NCBI GenBank assembly: GCA_018262095.1
Contig: JAGTRW010000036.1
Location: forward strand, 1 to 40,626
Direction: 5' to 3'
Source of the DNA: Pseudomonadota bacterium
GTDB taxonomy: Bacteria > Pseudomonadota > Gammaproteobacteria > Burkholderiales > Rhodocyclaceae
Length of the DNA stretch: 40,626 nucleotides
Below are positions 29,079 to 40,626 of this stretch, one piece after another. The position numbers and the translations under genes are program-made. Each line of letters begins with the position of its first letter. The stretch's first letter is position 1. Under the pieces are notes generated by a model. That model was not told the DNA's origin, searched no databases, and worked only from the letters and a program-made list of their open reading frames with translations.

Positions 29079-29996
29079 ATGAACCTCAAGCAGCTGGAAT
29101 ATTTCGTTCGTGTCGCCGAGCTCGGCAGTTTCAGCAAGGCCGCGCTGATCCTCAACATCGCCCAGCCGGCGCTATCGAAGCAGGTGCGTCTGCTCGAGAC
29201 CGCCCTGCGCGTCACCTTACTGACGCGCAATGGCCGCGGCGTCGTGCTGACCGATTCGGGGCAGCGCTTGTTCGACCATAGCGTCGGCATTTTGCAGCTG
29301 GTCGCGCATGCCACCGAGGAGATGGAGGCCGCACGCGATGTTCCGTCCGGGCGCATCGTCATCGGCTTGCCGCCGAGCATGGGGCGACGCTTGACCTTGC
29401 CGCTCGTCGAAAATTTTCGCCGCACGCTGCCCAAGGCACGGTTGGCGATCGTCGAAGGACTGTCGACGCACCTCACCGAATGGATCGCCACCGGTCGTGT
29501 CGACCTCGGCCTGGTGCTCAACCCCGAGCCCAACCCGGCGATCGAAGTGACTCCGGTGCATGAAGAACCGCTCGGCCTGGTCGGCCCGGTGCCTGGCAAG
29601 AAAGACAAGGTGGCTGTCGTGCCTTTGGCCGAGCTGGTCAACTACCCGCTGATTCTTCCCGAGCGCAGTCATGCCTTGCGCAAGCTGCTCGAGACCCAGG
29701 CCGCGCTGTCCGGGCTCAAGCTCAACGTCGTCCTTGAGGTGTCCAGCGTCCAGTCGATTCTCGATCTGGTCGCCGCCGGTCACGGTTACGCGGTGTTGTC
29801 GCAGACGGCGCTGACCGCGTCGGGTCGGCCGCAGGAATTTACGCTGCGCCCGCTCGCCAAACCCGGTCTGACCAGCACTTTCTTCATTGCCGTGTCGGCG
29901 CACAAGCCGATGACGCCGCTCGGCCGCCAGGCGTTCCGCTTGTTGCAGGAACTGGTCGTTTCGACCGGCGCTCCCATAGCCAAACGCGATAGCTAG
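29079..29996 (+). CDS. LysR-type transcriptional regulator
   Basis: A 305-residue LysR-type protein. The winged helix-turn-helix (1-60) reads MNLKQLEYFVRVAELGSFSKAA, then AQPALSKQVRLLE, the recognition helix. The effector domain begins near residue 90 (GRIVIGLPPSMGRRL) and would bind an aromatic acid or pathway intermediate. GGAGGG lies 7 bases before the ATG. It is divergent from the importer operon and followed at 30137 by the ligAB operon. Its last bases overlap the GCGATAGCTA motif of the downstream promoter. It is the obvious candidate controller for both sides; the effector is unknown. Confidence 0.93.
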   Translation: MNLKQLEYFVRVAELGSFSKAALILNIAQPALSKQVRLLETALRVTLLTRNGRGVVLTDSGQRLFDHSVGILQLVAHATEEMEAARDVPSGRIVIGLPPSMGRRLTLPLVENFRRTLPKARLAIVEGLSTHLTEWIATGRVDLGLVLNPEPNPAIEVTPVHEEPLGLVGPVPGKKDKVAVVPLAELVNYPLILPERSHALRKLLETQAALSGLKLNVVLEVSSVQSILDLVAAGHGYAVLSQTALTASGRPQEFTLRPLAKPGLTSTFFIAVSAHKPMTPLGRQAFRLLQELVVSTGAPIAKRDS

Positions 29997-30041
29997 TAGT
30001 GCGCGCGGTGGCTTGGTCAGCACCTGATGTGTCGTCACAAT
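29986..30041 (+). promoter_or_regulatory. Promoter of the ligAB-pobA operon with activator site
   Basis: GCGATAGCTA (29986-29995) is followed, 27 bp from its first base, by -35 TTGGTC (30013-30018), a 17-bp spacer and -10 CACAAT (30036-30041). The elements are weak, as expected of an activator-dependent promoter. The motif overlaps the stop codon of the regulator gene. Geometry is identical to that of the importer operon promoter. Confidence 0.7.
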
Positions 30042-30121
30042 GGCAGCGCTCTTCAACCAGGACGTCACGATGCCAGGCTCGACCCCTTGCCACTTCGTGC
30101 GTATCCGTACTGGCCCGATGA

Positions 30122-32342
<2,221 letters not shown>

Positions 32343-32346
<4 letters not shown>

Positions 32347-33368
32347 GCCTGCCGCGCCGCCGCATCGGTCAATTGAGCGTCTCGGCGATCGGCCTGGGCG
32401 CGATGAACCTGAGCCACCTCTACGGCGCGCCGCCGCCGGTCGAGGTCGCCGAGTCGGTGCTGGGGCGCGCGCTCGACCTTGGCGTCGATTTCTTCGATAC
32501 CGCCGCGCTCTACGGCTTCGGCGCCAACGAAACGCTGGTCGGCCGCGTGCTCAAGCCGCACCGCTCGAGGATCGTGCTGGCCAGCAAGTGCGGCATTACC
32601 GGAATCGACGGCAAACGCGTCGTCGACGGCCGGCCGGCAACGCTCAAGCGCACCTGCGACGAGGCCTTGCGGCGATTGCAGACCGACGTCATCGACCTCT
32701 ATTATCTGCACCGCCTCGATCGCCAGGTTCCGGTCGAGGACAGCGTCGGCGCGCTCGCCGATCTGGTGCGCGCCGGCAAGATCCGCAGCATCGGCCTGTC
32801 CGAAGTCTCGGCGGCGACGCTGCGGCGCGCGCACGCGGTGCATCCGGTCGCCGCGGTGCAGAACGAATACTCGCTGTGGACGCGCGAAGCCGAAATCGGC
32901 GTTCTTAACGCCTGTCGCGAACTTAACGTCGCGCTCGTTGCCTTCAGCCCGCTGGCGCGCGCCTTCCTGACCGGAACGCTGCGCGACCCGCAGCGCGAGC
33001 TCGAGCAGGGCGACATCCGCCTCGACATGCCGCGCTTCTCGGCGCAGAACTATCCGAAAAACCTCGAACTGCTCAAGCCCTACGCGGCAATCGCCGACGC
33101 GGTCGGCTGCAGCATGGCGCAGCTCGCGCTCGCCTGGCTGCTGGCCAAGGACGATTTCATCGTGCCGATCACTGGAACCAAGAATCCGCGCCACCTCGAG
33201 GAGAACGTCAGCGCCGCGTCAGTGGCGCTCGACGCGGCGACGGTCGCGCGGCTCGATCGCCTGATCAACCAGCACACCGTCGTCGGCGCACGCTACAACG
33301 CGGCGACGCAGCGCGACATCGACACCGAAATGTTTGCCGAGAGTCCGCTACGCGAGGAGAGCGCATGA
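32343..33368 (+). CDS. Aldo/keto reductase of unknown substrate
   Basis: A 341-residue aldo/keto reductase (TIM barrel, NADPH-dependent). The catalytic tetrad is visible: Asp52, Tyr57, Lys82 and His123. IGLGAMNLSHLYG near the start and PITGTKNPRHLEENV near the C terminus (cofactor-binding) fit the YakC/AKR13-like branch. It overlaps ligC and the next gene by 4 bases each (ATGA), so it is built into the operon. It may act on an aldehyde or keto intermediate of aromatic breakdown, but none of the standard protocatechuate 4,5-cleavage steps needs it. Confidence 0.88.
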
Positions 33369-33718
33369 AAACCTCCCGAGCGAAACATCAAATCGCCGGA
33401 ACCACGGTGTTCGACGGCGAACAGGCGCGCAAGGGCTACGCGCTTAACAAGATGTGCTTTTCGTTCAACTCGGCGCAAAACCGCGCCGAATTTCTGCAGG
33501 ACGAGCCGGCCTACTGCGACAAATACTCGCTCAACGACGAGCAGCGCGCCGCGATCGCCAGCCGCGACGTGCTGCGCTTGCTGGCGGCCGGCGGCAACAT
33601 CTATTACCTCGCCAAATTCGCCGGAATCTTCGGACTCGACATGCAGGAGATCGGCGCACAGCAGAGCGGAATCAGCAAGGACGCGTTCAAGGCCGCGCTG
33701 ATCGAGGCCGGCAAATAA
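33365..33718 (+). CDS. LigA-type dioxygenase small subunit (second copy)
   Basis: A 117-residue LigA-like protein, helical, without metal ligands. It aligns with residues 6-122 of the fused enzyme (GTTVFDGEQARKGYALNKMC; GGNIYYLAKF) but is clearly diverged. Met93 stands where the fused enzyme has Phe93 and Sphingobium LigA has Phe103, a residue at the substrate entrance. It overlaps the reductase gene by 4 bases and precedes the LigB-like gene by 2 bases, so the two make one enzyme. Substrate unassigned. Confidence 0.87.
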   Translation: MKTSRAKHQIAGTTVFDGEQARKGYALNKMCFSFNSAQNRAEFLQDEPAYCDKYSLNDEQRAAIASRDVLRLLAAGGNIYYLAKFAGIFGLDMQEIGAQQSGISKDAFKAALIEAGK

Positions 33719-33720
33719 TC

Positions 33721-35749
<2,029 letters not shown>

Positions 35750-35851
35750 TGGCTTTGGCCCATGGCCAGCTGGCTGGCGAGGTCTCGATTAAGGCGGCGA
35801 AAAACCGGGGGCTTCTCCAAAGTGCTCATTTCGTCTGGCAAGTCGCGATGT

Positions 35852-35869
35852 CTATGACTATAGTTATAG
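35852..35869. promoter_or_regulatory. Near-perfect palindrome with -10-like core
   Basis: CTATGACTATAGTTATAG reads the same on both strands at 16 of 18 positions. It contains TATAGT (35859-35864), a possible -10, 35 bases before the small Cys-rich gene. No strong -35 is visible. It could be the operator and promoter of that gene. Confidence 0.5.
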
Positions 35870-35899
35870 CGTGTCGGCGGGCCGTGAAAGGAGCAAGCC

Positions 35900-36100
35900 A
35901 TGAAGCTCTTCTATCATCCGATTGAGCGCTGCGAAGTCAAGCACACGATGGTGCGCATCGATCAGACGCAGCGCGAATGTGCGCTTGAGCATCATTGCCC
36001 GGCGTCTTGTGCGTGCCCGGTAGGCGCTTATTTCAGCGAAGTCGGTGATGCCTATCGGCGGCCGATGGCTTGGGAGCACTCGGGAGGGTCTTGCGTCTGA
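35900..36100 (+). CDS. Small Cys/His-rich protein of unknown function
   Basis: A 66-residue protein with six cysteines (11, 27, 33, 37, 39, 65) and several histidines, including EHHCPASCACPVG around residues 30-42. AAAGGAG (35887-35893) stands 6 bases before the ATG, an excellent ribosome-binding site, and a palindromic promoter-like element lies upstream; together these argue that the gene is real. The Cys/His spacing suggests metal or Fe-S binding, but I recognise no family. It is 150 bases after pobA and probably separate from that operon. Confidence 0.62.
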   Translation: MKLFYHPIERCEVKHTMVRIDQTQRECALEHHCPASCACPVGAYFSEVGDAYRRPMAWEHSGGSCV

Positions 36101-36235
36101 GCGATGGCGTTCGGTTTGACCGGAGTAGCCCGTTTCGCGGATACTGCTGTCGGCGCAAGCCGATTGCCTCTTCGCCGCCGGTGTGGTGAGTTGGTCGGTC
36201 TGCGCGATCGTGCGGCATAGGTTTTTCCCTCGTCC

Positions 36236-36253
36236 AATTCCGACAATTCCGAC
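36236..36253. repeat. Two 9-bp direct repeats
   Basis: AATTCCGAC occurs twice in tandem at 36236-36244 and 36245-36253, in the 242-base gap before the MFS gene. The rest of this gap shows no promoter I would defend. Confidence 0.6.
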
Positions 36254-36271
36254 CTTTCCTGGGCAGGCTTA

Positions 36272-36346
36272 ATGAACATTCTCGACCGCCAGCCCTTTTC
36301 CGGCTATGCGTTGCGATATCTCGATGCGCGCGCCGCCGCCCGATGA
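36272..36346 (+). CDS. Possible 24-residue leader peptide before the MFS gene
   Basis: A short frame (MNILDRQPFSGYALRYLDAR then AAAR) ends in TGA whose ATGA overlaps the start codon of the MFS gene. The MFS start itself has no Shine-Dalgarno sequence (the upstream bases are GC-rich pyrimidines), while this short frame has GGGCAGG 5 bases before its ATG. Translation of the transporter could depend on it. There is no independent evidence that the peptide is made. Confidence 0.4.
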   Translation: MNILDRQPFSGYALRYLDARAAAR

Positions 36347-37701
36347 GCCCTGAACCGACGCCGCCACACTCGCAGTTCGCGTTGCTCGGGATGCGTCGTT
36401 TCGCGCCGTTCTTCGTCACGCAGTTTCTCGGCGCGTTCAACGACAATCTGTTCAAGAACGCGCTGGTCGTGCTGCTGACTTTTCATGCGGCGAGTTGGAC
36501 GACGCTCTCGCCCGAGATTCTGACCAATCTCGCTGCCGGGATTTTTATCCTGCCCTTTTTCCTTTTTTCGGCGACCGCCGGGCAACTCGCCGACAAGTTC
36601 GACAAGGCCAAAATGGCGCGCCTGGTCAAACTGCTCGAGATGCTGATCATGGGGATCGCCGCGCTCGGCTTCTTCATGCACAGCCTTTTCGTGTTGCTCG
36701 CTGCGCTGTTCCTGCTCGGCCTGCACTCGACGCTGTTCGGCCCGGTCAAGTACGCGATCCTGCCGCAGCACCTCGCCGAGGACGAACTGGTCGGTGGCAA
36801 CGGTCTGGTCGAGAGCGGCACCTTCGTCGCGATCCTGATCGGTACGCTGGCCGGCGGTCTGCTCGCCGGAATCGGCGGTCACCCGAGCTGGGTCGCTTTT
36901 GCCGGGCTGCTGGTCGCCGCTGCCGGCTATCTTGCCAGCCGCGCAATTCCGGCGGCGCCGGCGCCGGCGCCCGAGCTTTTGGTCAACCTCAATCCCTTTT
37001 CAGAGACCTGGCGCAACATCGGTTTCGCGCGCCAGAACCGTACCGTATTCCTGTCGATTCTCGGCATCTCGTGGTTCTGGCTCTACGGCGCGCTCTTTCT
37101 CGCGCAGTTCCCCGTTTATGCGAAAAACGTGCTGGGCGGCGACGAGACGTCGGTCACCCTGCTGCTCGCCATCTTCACCGTCGGCATCGGCCTCGGGTCG
37201 ATGCTCTGCGAGAAGCTCTCGGGAAAACACGTCGAGGTCGGCCTGGTTCCTTTCGGTTCGATCGGCCTGACGCTGTTCGGTCTCGATCTGGTCTTCGCCT
37301 CGCCGGCCAGCCTGCCGGCTGCCGCGCCGCTGGCGATCAGCGCTCTGCTCGGCCTGCCATCGACCTGGCGAGTGCTTTTCGACCTCTTTGGCCTCGGCCT
37401 GTTCGGCGGTTTCTTCATCGTCCCGCTCTACGTGCTGATCCAGCTGCGCAGCGCGCCCGAGCACCGCGCGCGGATCATCGCCGCCAACAATATTCTCAAC
37501 GCGCTGTTCATGGTCGTCGGCGCGCTGGTCGCCGCCGGCCTGCTCGGCAACGGACTGTCGATCCCGTTGCTGTTTGGGATCGCCGCGCTGGGCAACGCGC
37601 TGGTCGCGATCTACATCTACCGCGTGGTTCCCGAGTTCATGCTGCGCTTCATCGCCTGGCTGCGTCGGGAGATAGCCGAATTGCGCGGCGACGGCAAATA
37701 G
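36343..37701 (+). CDS. MFS transporter, LplT-like
   Basis: A 452-residue inner-membrane transporter with about twelve helices. RRFAPFFVTQFLGAFNDNLFKNAL near the N terminus (residues 18-41) is the hallmark of the LplT branch, which flips lysophospholipids for re-acylation. In many proteobacteria this domain is fused to, or followed by, an acyltransferase (Aas/PlsC); here the protein ends after the membrane domain (FIAWLRREIAEL) and ubiA follows. Substrate is inferred from family only. Confidence 0.8.
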   Translation: MSPEPTPPHSQFALLGMRRFAPFFVTQFLGAFNDNLFKNALVVLLTFHAASWTTLSPEILTNLAAGIFILPFFLFSATAGQLADKFDKAKMARLVKLLEMLIMGIAALGFFMHSLFVLLAALFLLGLHSTLFGPVKYAILPQHLAEDELVGGNGLVESGTFVAILIGTLAGGLLAGIGGHPSWVAFAGLLVAAAGYLASRAIPAAPAPAPELLVNLNPFSETWRNIGFARQNRTVFLSILGISWFWLYGALFLAQFPVYAKNVLGGDETSVTLLLAIFTVGIGLGSMLCEKLSGKHVEVGLVPFGSIGLTLFGLDLVFASPASLPAAAPLAISALLGLPSTWRVLFDLFGLGLFGGFFIVPLYVLIQLRSAPEHRARIIAANNILNALFMVVGALVAAGLLGNGLSIPLLFGIAALGNALVAIYIYRVVPEFMLRFIAWLRREIAELRGDGK

Positions 37702-37773
37702 GCCGGGGCTCGCGTCTTTTGCCGGAGGTCGCCATACTGACGGCTTTCTGACTTTGTTGACTTGGGCGGTGCG

Positions 37774-38655
37774 GTGATCACGACGCAAGAATTACGCGAA
37801 AAGCTCGACCTCTACGAGCGCTTGATGCGGCTCGACAAACCGATCGGAATCCTGCTGTTGCTGTGGCCGACGCTCTGGGCGCTGTGGCTGTCGGCGTACG
37901 GCAAACCGAACTGGGCGGTACTCTGGATCTTTACGCTGGGCACCGTGCTGATGCGTTCGGCAGGCTGCGTGATCAACGATCTGGCCGACCGTAACTTCGA
38001 TCCGCACGTGGCGCGTACCAAGGATAGGCCGCTGGCTTGCGGCCGGGTGTCGACGCGCGAGGCGCTGCTCCTCTTCGCCGCGCTGGTGCTCTGCTCGTTC
38101 TGCCTGATTCTGCCGCTACGCAGCTGGGCGTTTTTCGGATGGTCTGCGGTCGCGCTGTTCCTCGCCGCCAGCTATCCCTATACCAAGCGTTTCCTGGCGA
38201 TTCCGCAGGCCTACCTGGGCGTCGCCTTCGGCTTCGGCATCCCGCTGGCCTACGTCGCGCAAACCGGAGTCATTCCGCCGGTGGCGTGGTGTTTGCTGCT
38301 GGCCAACGTCTTCTGGGCGATCGCTTACGACACCGAGTACGCGATGGTCGATCGCGCCGACGACCTCAAGATCGGCATCAAGACCTCGGCGATTACCTTC
38401 GGCGTTTTCGACGTCGCCGCGGTGATGCTCTGCTACGCGGCGACGCTGGCGCTGATCGCCTGGGTCGGTTTCCAGATGCAGCGCGGATTGAGTTTTTACG
38501 CTGGCTTGGGCGTTGCCGCAGCGATCGCCGTCTATCATTTCACGCTGATCAGGCAGCGCGAGCCGGCGCGCTGCTTCAAGGCTTTTCTGCACAACAACTG
38601 GATCGGTGCCAGCATCTTCGCCGGAATCGTCGTCGATTTTCTGCTCGTTCAATAG
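37774..38655 (+). CDS. ubiA: 4-hydroxybenzoate octaprenyltransferase
   Basis: A UbiA-family membrane prenyltransferase of about 293 residues with roughly nine helices. The first Asp-rich motif is NDLADRNFD and the second DTEYAMVDRADD, both needed for Mg-prenyl-diphosphate binding. It attaches the prenyl tail to 4-hydroxybenzoate in ubiquinone synthesis. The start is uncertain: a GTG at 37774 (VITTQELREKL) or a TTG at 37762; neither has a good ribosome-binding site. Its substrate, 4-hydroxybenzoate, is also the substrate of the nearby PobA, so the two compete. Confidence 0.94.
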   Translation: MITTQELREKLDLYERLMRLDKPIGILLLLWPTLWALWLSAYGKPNWAVLWIFTLGTVLMRSAGCVINDLADRNFDPHVARTKDRPLACGRVSTREALLLFAALVLCSFCLILPLRSWAFFGWSAVALFLAASYPYTKRFLAIPQAYLGVAFGFGIPLAYVAQTGVIPPVAWCLLLANVFWAIAYDTEYAMVDRADDLKIGIKTSAITFGVFDVAAVMLCYAATLALIAWVGFQMQRGLSFYAGLGVAAAIAVYHFTLIRQREPARCFKAFLHNNWIGASIFAGIVVDFLLVQ

Positions 38656-38763
38656 CGCTCAGCTGGTTTTTCTTTTCTGCGCGGCAAGCAGCGAAATTAG
38701 GCGGGTTCGGCAATAGCGCACGGCGATTCAGGGTAAACTCTTTTTTTTTCTTCCGGCCATCCC

Positions 38764-40293
38764 ATGCGCCTACTGCGTCTCGCCAAAATCATCCGCGTTG
38801 CCAGCCGTTTCGGCATCGACGAGATGATCTTCGAACACGAGCCGAGCGGCCGGCTGGCGGCCTTGTCGCGCATTCTCCAGTTCTGGCGGCGCTTCGACTC
38901 GCCGCGCGCCGTGCGCCTGCGTTTGGCGCTCGAAGCGCTGGGGCCGATCTTCGTCAAGTTCGGCCAGGTGATGTCGACTCGCCGCGACCTGCTGCCGCTC
39001 GATATCGCCGACGAGCTCGCCAAGCTGCAGGACCAGGTTCCACCGTTTTCCGCCGAGCTCGCGCTGGCGCAGGTCGAGGCGGCCTACGGTCGGCCGGCGA
39101 GCGAGGTCTTCGCGCAATTCGACGCGACGCCGGTCGCCAGCGCGTCGGTCGCGCAGGTCCATTTCGCCAGGCTGCGCCCGGAAGACGGCGGCCACGAGGT
39201 GGCGGTCAAGATCCTGCGGCCGAACATGCGCGAGGTGATCGCTCACGATTTGGCTTTGCTCGACACGCTGGCCGGTTTGCTCGAGAAGATTTGGTCCGAC
39301 GGCAAGCGCCTCAAACCGCGCGAAGTCGTCGCCGAGTTCGCCAAGTACCTCTACGATGAGCTCGACCTGATGCGCGAGGCCGCCAACTGTTCGCAGTTGC
39401 GCCGCAACTTCGCCGATTCGAAGCTGCTGCTCGTTCCCGGCCTCTACTGGGATCTCTGCACCGAGACGGTGATGGTGATGGAGCGCATGCACGGCGTTCC
39501 GATCAGTCAGCGCGACGCGCTGCTGGCGGCGGGGATCGACATGTCGGCGCTGTCGCGCGCCGGCGTCGAGATCTTCTTCACGCAGGTCTTCCGCGACGGT
39601 TTCTTCCACGCCGACATGCACCCGGGAAACATTTTCGTCGCCACCGACGCAGTGCATCACGGCAAGTACATCGCGCTCGATTTCGGCATCGTCGGAACGC
39701 TCACCGACGTCGACAAGAATTATCTCGCGCAGAACTTCCTGGCCTTCTTTCAGCGCGACTACAAGCGCGTCGCGATGGCGCACATCGAGGCCGGTTGGGC
39801 GCCCGCCGACACCCGCGTCGACGAGTTCGAAGCGTCGATCCGCGCCGTCTGCGAGCCGATCTTCGATCGCCCGCTGCACGAAATCTCATTCGGTCGAGCG
39901 CTGTTGCGCCTGTTCCAGACTTCGCGCCGCTTCAACGTCGAAATCCAGCCGCAGCTCGTGATGCTGCAAAAGACGCTGCTCAATATCGAGGGGCTCGGCC
40001 GCCAGCTCGACCCCAACCTCGATCTATGGACGACCGCCAAACCTTTCCTCGAACGCTGGATGAGCGAACAGCTCGGCCGTCGTGGCCTGGTTCGCGGACT
40101 CAAGCAGGAAGCGCCGAACTGGGCGCGCATCGTGCCGCAACTGCCGCGCCTGGTGCATCAGGCGCTGGCGCGCGAACCGGCGGACCTCGCGCCGCTGCTC
40201 GCGCAGCTGGCGAGCGCGCAGCGTCGGCAAAATCAGCTTCTGGCGCTGATCGTCGTGTTGCTGGCAGCCGTACTGCTGATCAAGCTGCTGTGA
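38764..40293 (+). CDS. ubiB: Ubiquinone biosynthesis regulatory kinase-like protein UbiB
   Basis: A 509-residue UbiB/ADCK protein with the family signatures: KFGQ (65-68) in [15 protein letters not shown], the Ala-rich loop ASASVAQVH (125-133), Lys149 in [16 protein letters not shown] and the metal-binding LDFG. Two C-terminal membrane helices may be present; at least one is clear at the end ([19 protein letters not shown]). It supports ubiquinone synthesis at the inner membrane, probably as an ATPase. A run of nine T (38741-38749) lies just upstream and no Shine-Dalgarno sequence is seen. It is 108 bases after ubiA. Confidence 0.95.
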   Translation: MRLLRLAKIIRVASRFGIDEMIFEHEPSGRLAALSRILQFWRRFDSPRAVRLRLALEALGPIFVKFGQVMSTRRDLLPLDIADELAKLQDQVPPFSAELALAQVEAAYGRPASEVFAQFDATPVASASVAQVHFARLRPEDGGHEVAVKILRPNMREVIAHDLALLDTLAGLLEKIWSDGKRLKPREVVAEFAKYLYDELDLMREAANCSQLRRNFADSKLLLVPGLYWDLCTETVMVMERMHGVPISQRDALLAAGIDMSALSRAGVEIFFTQVFRDGFFHADMHPGNIFVATDAVHHGKYIALDFGIVGTLTDVDKNYLAQNFLAFFQRDYKRVAMAHIEAGWAPADTRVDEFEASIRAVCEPIFDRPLHEISFGRALLRLFQTSRRFNVEIQPQLVMLQKTLLNIEGLGRQLDPNLDLWTTAKPFLERWMSEQLGRRGLVRGLKQEAPNWARIVPQLPRLVHQALAREPADLAPLLAQLASAQRRQNQLLALIVVLLAAVLLIKLL

Positions 40294-40324
40294 GCGTCGC
40301 GTTTCCTTGCGCCTGGCGAGTGCC

Positions 40325-40626
40325 TCAAAGCCGATAGCGAGCCATGTCTTTTTGCAGCGTCCCGGCCAGCGCGTCGAGGGTGCTCGCCGTTCCTGTGACT
40401 TGAACCATGGCTTGATCGTTTTCCTCGATCATCTGCACGACGCTTTCGACGCTCACCGCGATATCCTGACTTGCCGCAGCCTGTTGTACCAGCGCTGCGC
40501 TGACATCCTCGATCACGTCGAGCACCCGACTGGCGCTTTCACCGATCTGGTTGATGACCTCGGCGGCGTTCTGCGCCAGGGCCACGCCCTTGTCGACGCT
40601 TTCCACCGATGTTCTCATCTGCGACG
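40325..40626 (-). CDS. Methyl-accepting chemotaxis protein, C-terminal end (partial)
   Basis: The window ends inside this leftward gene. About 100 residues are visible, ending AGTLQKDMARYRL with TGA at 40327-40325. The helical pattern VDKGVALAQNAAEVINQI, then ALVQQAAASQDIAVSVE, matches the descending arm of the cytoplasmic signalling coiled coil, near the second methylation region. The sensor domain, membrane helices and CheA/CheW tip are outside the window, so the ligand is unknown. It is convergent with ubiB across 31 bases without a clear terminator. Confidence 0.87.
   Translation of the reverse strand, partial: SQMRTSVESVDKGVALAQNAAEVINQIGESASRVLDVIEDVSAALVQQAAASQDIAVSVESVVQMIEENDQAMVQVTGTASTLDALAGTLQKDMARYRL

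Noticed and set aside
38037-39359. A 440-codon plus-strand frame crossing ubiA and ubiB
   Set aside because: Runs out of phase through two well-supported genes and across their spacer, with Arg/Ala-rich content.

Overview
The window looks like a chromosomal segment of a betaproteobacterium, most likely of the Rhodocyclales or a neighbouring order. The reasons are the order tuf-S10-spc-alpha with infA between secY and rpmJ, the zinc-type S4 and L36, ubiA/ubiB (ubiquinone synthesis), and lig-type aromatic genes resembling those of Comamonas and Sphingobium. The placement rests on gene order and remembered protein similarity, not on a search.

Layout. Bases 1-14245 hold the 3' end of tuf and the complete S10, spc and alpha ribosomal-protein operons, closed by a bidirectional terminator. 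Internal promoters are visible before rplC and rplN. Bases 14246-22395 are housekeeping: an Atm1-type ABC exporter (minus), a YciA-like thioesterase, a FadL-type porin, a DUF2802 protein, a SPOR-domain protein, a small TPR protein (minus), RidA and RecG. Bases 22420-35749 are an aromatic-acid catabolic cluster built around a LysR-type regulator. Leftward of it runs an operon with a branched-chain-type ABC importer (livKHMGF order), a hemerythrin-like protein and a gallate-dioxygenase-like protein. Rightward runs an operon with a fused protocatechuate 4,5-dioxygenase, LigC, an aldo/keto reductase, a second split LigA/LigB pair and PobA. Bases 35852-40626 carry a small Cys-rich protein behind a palindromic promoter region, a LplT-like MFS transporter, ubiA, ubiB and the C-terminal end of a chemotaxis receptor (minus, cut by the window edge).

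How the cluster fits together. PobA turns 4-hydroxybenzoate into protocatechuate, LigAB opens the ring between C4 and C5, and LigC oxidises the semialdehyde towards 2-pyrone-4,6-dicarboxylate. Gallate dioxygenase would feed 4-oxalomesaconate into the same lower pathway. The lower-pathway genes (pyrone hydrolase, hydratase, aldolase) are not here. The importer probably takes up aromatic acids. The most striking observation is that the two outward promoters share the 10-mer GCGATAGCTA placed exactly 27 bp before a -35 element, each with a 17-bp spacer to the -10. This suggests one LysR-controlled regulon with three LigAB-type dioxygenases of three different domain layouts.

No tRNA, rRNA, CRISPR array, insertion sequence or integrase was seen. 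No gene-free stretch exceeds 300 bases; the longest are 16079-16328 and 36101-36342.
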